From the NCBI RefSeq assembly GCF_003590715.1, contig NZ_QQVY01000010.1:1-64000 (forward strand): a stretch of 64,000 bases of DNA, written 5' to 3'. Positions 59,443-64,000 of this stretch are shown here, one piece after another; the stretch's first letter is position 1; every line of letters begins with the position of its first letter. The position numbers and the translations under genes are program-made. The notes under the pieces were generated by a model that did no database searches, had not been told where the DNA came from, and saw only the letters and a list, made by a program, of their open reading frames with translations. This DNA is from Paracoccus sp. JM45 (GTDB lineage Bacteria > Pseudomonadota > Alphaproteobacteria > Rhodobacterales > Rhodobacteraceae).

Positions 59443-59880
59443 TTATCCTTCGACTTGGGGCAGGTATTCACCATAGCCCCCAGCTTCCATGTCATCTTTG
59501 GGCACAAACCTCAGCGAGGCCGAGTTGATGCAATAACGCAGCCCGCCTGCTTCGGGTGGTCCGTCCGGAAAGACATGGCCCAGATGGCTGTCACCATTTG
59601 TGGACCGGACTTCGGTGCGGACCATGCCAAAGCTGACATCACGGTGTTCGGTGACATTCTGCTGGATCGGCTTGGTAAAGGCTGGCCAGCCGCAGCCCGA
59701 ATTATATTTGGCACCGCTGGCAAACAAAGGTTCACCCGAGACGATATCGACGTAAATGCCCGGTTCGAAGTGATGGTCGTATTCGCCGGTAAAGGCCCGC
59801 TCGGTGCCGTTTTCCTGCGTGACGCGATATTGCTCCGGCGTCAGCCGGTCGATCGCATCCTGGCTTTTCTGATAGGCCAT
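59443..59880 (-). CDS. msrB: Peptide methionine-R-sulfoxide reductase MsrB
   Basis: A 145-residue reductase for the R-epimer. Start 59880 is preceded by GGAGGAT. Catalytic Cys in [10 protein letters not shown]; recycling Cys in [20 protein letters not shown]. The two zinc-binding CxxC motifs of the E. coli enzyme are missing ([11 protein letters not shown]), so it is the zinc-free type. Forms an oxidative-repair operon with msrA. Confidence 0.92.
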   Translation of the reverse strand: MAYQKSQDAIDRLTPEQYRVTQENGTERAFTGEYDHHFEPGIYVDIVSGEPLFASGAKYNSGCGWPAFTKPIQQNVTEHRDVSFGMVRTEVRSTNGDSHLGHVFPDGPPEAGGLRYCINSASLRFVPKDDMEAGGYGEYLPQVEG

Positions 59881-59948
59881 ATGATCCTCCGCGGATGGGG
59901 TGGCGTTATGGCATCCTATATGGGGACCATAACGCCATTCCGCAAAGG

Positions 59949-60917
59949 TCACATGCGGGAAACCGCCTCTTTCGCCGCGTGGTATTCTGCCGCAAGCTTG
60001 TCGATACGGGTGGCCGCAGGTTCCACCGCGTGCACGGCCCCGATGCCCTGACCGGCCCCCCAGATCGTGCTCCACGCCTTGGGTTTGGACGACCCGTCCG
60101 AGAAATTCATCGAGGATGCATCCGCCGCCGCCAGATTGTCGGGGTCCAGCCCCGCATTGCGGATCGAGGGGGCCAGATAATTCCCCGAAACCCCCGTAAA
60201 CAGCGATGATGTCACAATATCCATTGCGCCGCTTTCCACAATCATCCGTTTATAATCTGCCTGCGCGTTTGCTTCCTCGGTCGCGATAAACGCGCTGCCG
60301 ATATAGCCCAGATCGGCACCCATCACCTGCGCGGCCAGCACCGCCCGACCCGTCGCAATCGATCCGGACAGCAACAGCGGACCATCGAACCATTCGCGGA
60401 TTTCCTGAATCAGCGCAAAAGGCGATTGCGGACCGGCGTGACCGCCAGCACCTGCGGCCACGGCAATCAGACCATCCGCGCCTTTTTCGATCGCCTTCTT
60501 GGCGAAGAAATTATTGATGATGTCGTGCAGCGCGATGCCGCCGCAATCATGGGCGGCCTCGTTCACCTCGACCCGCGCCCCAAGCGAGGTGATCCAGATC
60601 GGCACCTTATGGCGGTGGCAAGTTTCAATATCACGCTCCAGCCGCGCATTGCTGCGATGGACGATCTGGTTCACCGCATAGGGGGCCGCGGGATTGTCCG
60701 GATTGGCCTGATTGTGGCGGTCCAGTTCTTCGGTGATGCGGGTCAGCCATGCGTCCAGCATCGAAAGCTCACCCTCTTTTTCGCGTGCGTTCAGGGCCGG
60801 AAAGCTGCCGACGATGCCGGCCTTGCATTGGGCAATGACCAGTTCGGGGCCGGATACGATAAACATGGGCGACGCAACGACAGGGATGCGCAGGTTCTGC
60901 AGGATCGGCGGTAACAT
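59949..60917 (-). CDS. Nitronate monooxygenase-like flavoprotein
   Basis: A 322-residue 2-nitropropane dioxygenase (NMO)-family FMN enzyme. Start 60917 follows GGGAGGA. Landmarks: [37 protein letters not shown], and a TIM-barrel FMN site ([21 protein letters not shown]). It may detoxify nitronates or act as an enoyl-type reductase (FabK-like relatives exist). Separate from msrB by about 68 bases. Confidence 0.87.
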   Translation of the reverse strand: MLPPILQNLRIPVVASPMFIVSGPELVIAQCKAGIVGSFPALNAREKEGELSMLDAWLTRITEELDRHNQANPDNPAAPYAVNQIVHRSNARLERDIETCHRHKVPIWITSLGARVEVNEAAHDCGGIALHDIINNFFAKKAIEKGADGLIAVAAGAGGHAGPQSPFALIQEIREWFDGPLLLSGSIATGRAVLAAQVMGADLGYIGSAFIATEEANAQADYKRMIVESGAMDIVTSSLFTGVSGNYLAPSIRNAGLDPDNLAAADASSMNFSDGSSKPKAWSTIWGAGQGIGAVHAVEPAATRIDKLAAEYHAAKEAVSRM

Positions 60918-61064
60918 GATGTCCTCCCTCAAGGTTTGGGCGACGATGCCTTCTGCTTGGGCAGTCGGCAAGGTCTGACGCGGCGACAAGGGCTTAGCTG
61001 TGGTCATCATCGGGGCAACTGGCTAGCAACGCGGCAGAATTTGCATATCGTGAAAGGTCACATC

Positions 61065-61955
61065 ATGATTCCCCTTCGCACCGCCGCCGTCGCCCTTCTG
61101 GCCAGCGCCCTGCCGCTGGCGGCCCAAACGCCGCGTATTGCCGTCATGTCCGCGTTCGAGCCGGAATGGATCAGCCTGCAGGCCGATCTTCAGGGCGCGG
61201 AAAGCCAAACCATCAACGGCACGAAATTTATCACCGGCCAGTTGTCGGGGCAGGATGTCGTGCTGTTCCTGTCGGGTGTGTCGATGGTGAATGCGGCCAT
61301 GACCACGCAACTGGCGCTGGATCATTTCGATATCGACAGCATCGTGTTTTCGGGCATCGCGGGGGGGGTCGATCCCACGCTGAACATCGGTGATGTGGTC
61401 GTGTCGGAAAACTGGGGCAACTGGCTGGAAACGGTCATGGCACGTCAGGACGGTGACGGTTACGCGCTGCCGGGGTTCCTGTCGTCGCCCTTTGCCAATC
61501 ACCAGATGTTCTTTACCCGTGAAACGACGGTGGCATCCGATCGTGGCGAACCCGAAACGCGCTTCTGGTTTCCTGCCGATGCCGATCTGCTGAAGGTCGC
61601 GCAGCAGGTGGCGGATGAAACCGATCTTGCCGCCTGCAATGATGCGAACGAATGTCTGGATCAGGCCCCGCAGATCCGTGTCGGCGGCAATGGCCTGTCG
61701 GGATCGTCCTTCATGGACAATGCCCCTTTGCGCGAATGGATGTCTGATACATTCGAGGCGCAGGTCGTCGACATGGAATCCGCTGCCGTCGCACAGGTTG
61801 CATGGTCGAATCAGGTGCCGTTCATCGCCTTCCGGTCATTGTCCGATCTGGCAGGCGGAGGAGAGGGCGAAAACGAGATGGGCGTCTTCATGTCGCTGGC
61901 CTCGGAAAATTCGGCCGCGCTGGTCAAGGCGTTTCTGGCAAAACTGCCCGAATAA
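61065..61955 (+). CDS. Exported nucleoside phosphorylase/MTA-SAH nucleosidase-like protein
   Basis: A 296-residue protein starting with a signal peptide (MIPLRTAAVALLASALPLAA), then a PNP-superfamily fold: VMSAFEPEWISL, FSGIAGGVDPTLNIGDVVVSE and the substrate-binding VVDMESAAVAQVAW. Cytoplasmic MTA/SAH nucleosidases lack a signal peptide, so a periplasmic role (nucleoside salvage or a binding function) is likely. Substrate unknown. Ends at a strong terminator. Confidence 0.8.
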   Translation: MIPLRTAAVALLASALPLAAQTPRIAVMSAFEPEWISLQADLQGAESQTINGTKFITGQLSGQDVVLFLSGVSMVNAAMTTQLALDHFDIDSIVFSGIAGGVDPTLNIGDVVVSENWGNWLETVMARQDGDGYALPGFLSSPFANHQMFFTRETTVASDRGEPETRFWFPADADLLKVAQQVADETDLAACNDANECLDQAPQIRVGGNGLSGSSFMDNAPLREWMSDTFEAQVVDMESAAVAQVAWSNQVPFIAFRSLSDLAGGGEGENEMGVFMSLASENSAALVKAFLAKLPE

Positions 61956-61959
61956 AGAA

Positions 61960-61990
61960 AAGGCCCCCGTTTTCGTGGGGGCCTTTTTTA
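61960..61990. terminator. Strong bidirectional terminator between the nucleosidase-like gene and clpB
   Basis: AAGGCCCCC pairs with GGGGGCCTT around GTTTTCGT, with A-rich sequence before and seven T after. The A/T flanks let it serve both converging genes; clpB ends one base after it. Confidence 0.88.
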
Positions 61991-64000
61991 TCAGTGGATC
62001 GGCGCGTCGGGACGCGGGCCTTCGCCCACCGCACCCAGCCGCGACCCGGCTGTGCCGATGCGGTCGGCAACCATCAGCCCGTCGGGGCCAGCACTGACCT
62101 TGACGGTCGCACCGTCCATCACCTGACCCGACAACAGCAGTTCCGCCAAGGGGTCCTGCAACGCGCGCTGGATCACCCGTTTCAGCGGACGTGCGCCAAA
62201 GACCGGATCATAGCCCTGATCGGCCAGCCATGTCCACGCGGCGTCATCCAGATCCAGCATGATCTTGCGACCGGCCAAGCGTGCCTCAAGCAGGGCCAGC
62301 TGCACGGTGACGATGCCATCCATGTTCGACCGCGACAGACGGCGGAAGATGATGATCTCGTCCAGACGGTTCAGGAACTCGGGGCGGAAGTGGTTGCGCA
62401 CCGCGTCCATGACGTGATGGCGTGCCTCGGTCCCGTCGGCATCCTCGGGCAGGTGTGACAGCGCCTGCGATCCAAGGTTCGAGGTCAGGATGATCAGCGT
62501 CTGTTTGAAGTCCACCGTCCGGCCCTGACCATCGGTCAGCACACCGTCATCCAGCACCTGCAACAGCACGTTGAAGACGTCGGGATGGGCCTTTTCCACC
62601 TCGTCGAACAGGATCACCTGATAGGGGCGACGACGCACCGCCTCGGTCAACACACCGCCTTCGTCATAGCCGACATAACCCGGAGGGGCACCGATCAGAC
62701 GCGAGACCGAGTGTTTCTCCATAAATTCGGACATGTCTATGCGGACCATCGCGCTGTCATCGTCGAACATATATTCGGCCAGCGCCTTGGTCAGCTCGGT
62801 TTTACCCACGCCGGTTGGCCCAAGGAACAGGAATGACCCAAGCGGACGGTTTTCGTCGTTCAGACCTGCGCGTGCACGACGCACGGCATTGCTTACGGCG
62901 GTCACGGCCTCGGACTGGCCGATGACGCGCTTGCCGATCTGCTCTTCCATCTTCAGCAGCTTGTCGCGTTCGCCTTCCAGCATCTTGGCAGTGGGAATGC
63001 CGGTCCAGCGTTCCACCACCTCGGCGATCTGTTCGGGGCGCACGGCTTCTTCGACCAGCAATCCGTCGGCACCGGTGGTTTCGGCATCGGCCATCTGCTT
63101 TTCCAGCTGCGGGATGATACCATAGGACAGTTCCCCCGCGCGGGCCAGATTGCCTTCGCGTTTGGCCTGATCCAGTTCGGCACGGGCGCGGTCCAGCTGT
63201 TCGGTCACATGGCGCGACCCTTCCAGCCGGTCACGTTCGGCTTGCCAGCGGGCGGTCATTTCGGCGCTGCGTTCCTGAACATCGGACAGCTCTTTTTCCA
63301 GCCGTTCCAGACGGTCCTTGGATGCGGCGTCGTCCTCTTTCTTCAGGGCTTCGGACTCGATCTGCATTTGCAGGATCTGGCGGTCCAGCTGGTCCAGTTC
63401 TTCGGGCTTGCTGTCCACCTCCATCCGCAGGCGGCTGGCGGCTTCGTCAACAAGGTCGATGGCTTTGTCAGGCAGGAAGCGGTCGGTGATATAGCGGTTC
63501 GACAATTGCGCAGCCGCCACCAGTGCGGCGTCGCTGATGCGGACCCCGTGGTGCAATTCGTATTTTTCCTTGATGCCGCGCAGGATACTGATCGTGTCCT
63601 GAACGGTCGGTTCGGCCACGACAACCGGCTGGAAGCGACGAGCAAGGGCCGCGTCCTTTTCGATATACTTGCGGTATTCGTCCAGCGTCGTGGCACCCAC
63701 GCAATGCAGTTCGCCCCGCGCCAGCGCCGGTTTGATCAGGTTGGCTGCATCCATCGCACCTTCGGATTTGCCCGCGCCGACCAGCGTGTGCAATTCGTCG
63801 ATGAACAGGATCACCTCGCCATCGGCGGATTCGATTTCCTTCAGGATCGACTTCAGCCGTTCCTCGAAATCGCCGCGATATTTGGCACCGGCAATCAGCG
63901 CGCCCATGTCCAGCGACATCAGGCGTTTGTCACGAAGGGATTCGGGCACATCACCGTCGATGATGCGAAGGGCCAGACCTTCGGCGATGGCGGTTTTACC
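61991..64000 (-). CDS. clpB: ATP-dependent chaperone ClpB (N-terminus beyond window)
   Basis: 669 codons of a disaggregase normally about 860-870 long; the frame is still open at base 64000, so about 200 N-terminal residues lie outside. Visible: the end of the NBD1 Walker A ([13 protein letters not shown]), Walker [13 protein letters not shown], the middle coiled coil, NBD2 Walker [10 protein letters not shown] and Walker [14 protein letters not shown], and sensor NxLGS. Works with DnaK to rescue aggregates. Promoter is outside. Confidence 0.95.
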   Translation of the reverse strand, partial: GKTAIAEGLALRIIDGDVPESLRDKRLMSLDMGALIAGAKYRGDFEERLKSILKEIESADGEVILFIDELHTLVGAGKSEGAMDAANLIKPALARGELHCVGATTLDEYRKYIEKDAALARRFQPVVVAEPTVQDTISILRGIKEKYELHHGVRISDAALVAAAQLSNRYITDRFLPDKAIDLVDEAASRLRMEVDSKPEELDQLDRQILQMQIESEALKKEDDAASKDRLERLEKELSDVQERSAEMTARWQAERDRLEGSRHVTEQLDRARAELDQAKREGNLARAGELSYGIIPQLEKQMADAETTGADGLLVEEAVRPEQIAEVVERWTGIPTAKMLEGERDKLLKMEEQIGKRVIGQSEAVTAVSNAVRRARAGLNDENRPLGSFLFLGPTGVGKTELTKALAEYMFDDDSAMVRIDMSEFMEKHSVSRLIGAPPGYVGYDEGGVLTEAVRRRPYQVILFDEVEKAHPDVFNVLLQVLDDGVLTDGQGRTVDFKQTLIILTSNLGSQALSHLPEDADGTEARHHVMDAVRNHFRPEFLNRLDEIIIFRRLSRSNMDGIVTVQLALLEARLAGRKIMLDLDDAAWTWLADQGYDPVFGARPLKRVIQRALQDPLAELLLSGQVMDGATVKVSAGPDGLMVADRIGTAGSRLGAVGEGPRPDAPIH

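Overview
The window looks like chromosomal DNA of an alphaproteobacterium in the Rhodobacteraceae, probably a Paracoccus/Rhodobacter relative. Evidence: high GC with strong GC3 codon bias, a polyol transport operon of the Rhodobacter sphaeroides smoEFGK-smoS type, a Rhodobacterales-style flagellar cluster with small accessory ORFs and a CtrA-like box, and densely packed operons joined by ATGA/GTGA overlaps. Identifications come from reading motifs by eye; no database search was run.

Layout. 1-1039: a truncated IS5-family transposase and a decayed second IS5-type transposase abutting rsgA (1036-2049, minus). 2488-9704: polyol (sorbitol/mannitol) locus: smoE, smoF, smoG, smoK, smoS on plus; a LacI-family regulator, an unrecognised remnant and an internally deleted fructokinase on minus. 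The same 16-base operator-like palindrome lies before smoE and before the kinase. 9948-14700: branched-chain amino-acid ABC transporter, binding protein divergent from livHMGF. 14706-17209 (minus): an RTX-repeat membrane-anchored protein, then purN and purM. 17320-17709: tRNA-Ile2(CAU) and two identical tRNA-Lys(UUU). 17805-23003 (plus): dapF-mtaB, xseB-ispA-dxs.

23008-32941: flagellar cluster: fliF-fliH-fliN-fliP on minus, divergent from fliL-orf-motE-motA-orf-flhA-fliR-flhB-orf, with a TTAA-N7-TTAG CtrA-like site between. 33005-37122: biotin operon bioB-bioF-bioD-bioA, same strand, only 63 bases after the last flagellar ORF. 37108-40150 (minus): a secreted endonuclease/exonuclease/phosphatase-fold protein, leuD and leuC. 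40430-46100 (plus): rsfS, rlmH, gpmI, an EnvC-like protein, ctpA, rppH. 46058-49239 (minus): bluB, a lytic transglycosylase lipoprotein, a small unknown protein and a DUF421 protein with a zinc-ribbon tail. 49362-53526: FAD oxidoreductase, aldo/keto reductase, an arylformamidase-like hydrolase divergent from kynU. 53594-58808: RND efflux pump with two membrane-fusion proteins. 58931-60917 (minus): msrA, msrB, a nitronate monooxygenase-like protein. 61065-61955: an exported nucleoside-phosphorylase-fold protein. 61991-64000 (minus): clpB, cut by the window edge.

Most of the window is core chromosome. The accessory signals are at the left end (IS debris, degraded polyol locus). No CRISPR array, prophage, or clear defence or secondary-metabolite system is visible. 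The most interesting leads are the shared LacI-type operator with a collapsing polyol operon, the divergent flagellar CtrA site with undescribed accessory ORFs, a DapF lacking the usual second catalytic Cys, a possible CTG start in rsfS, and the DUF421-zinc-ribbon fusion.
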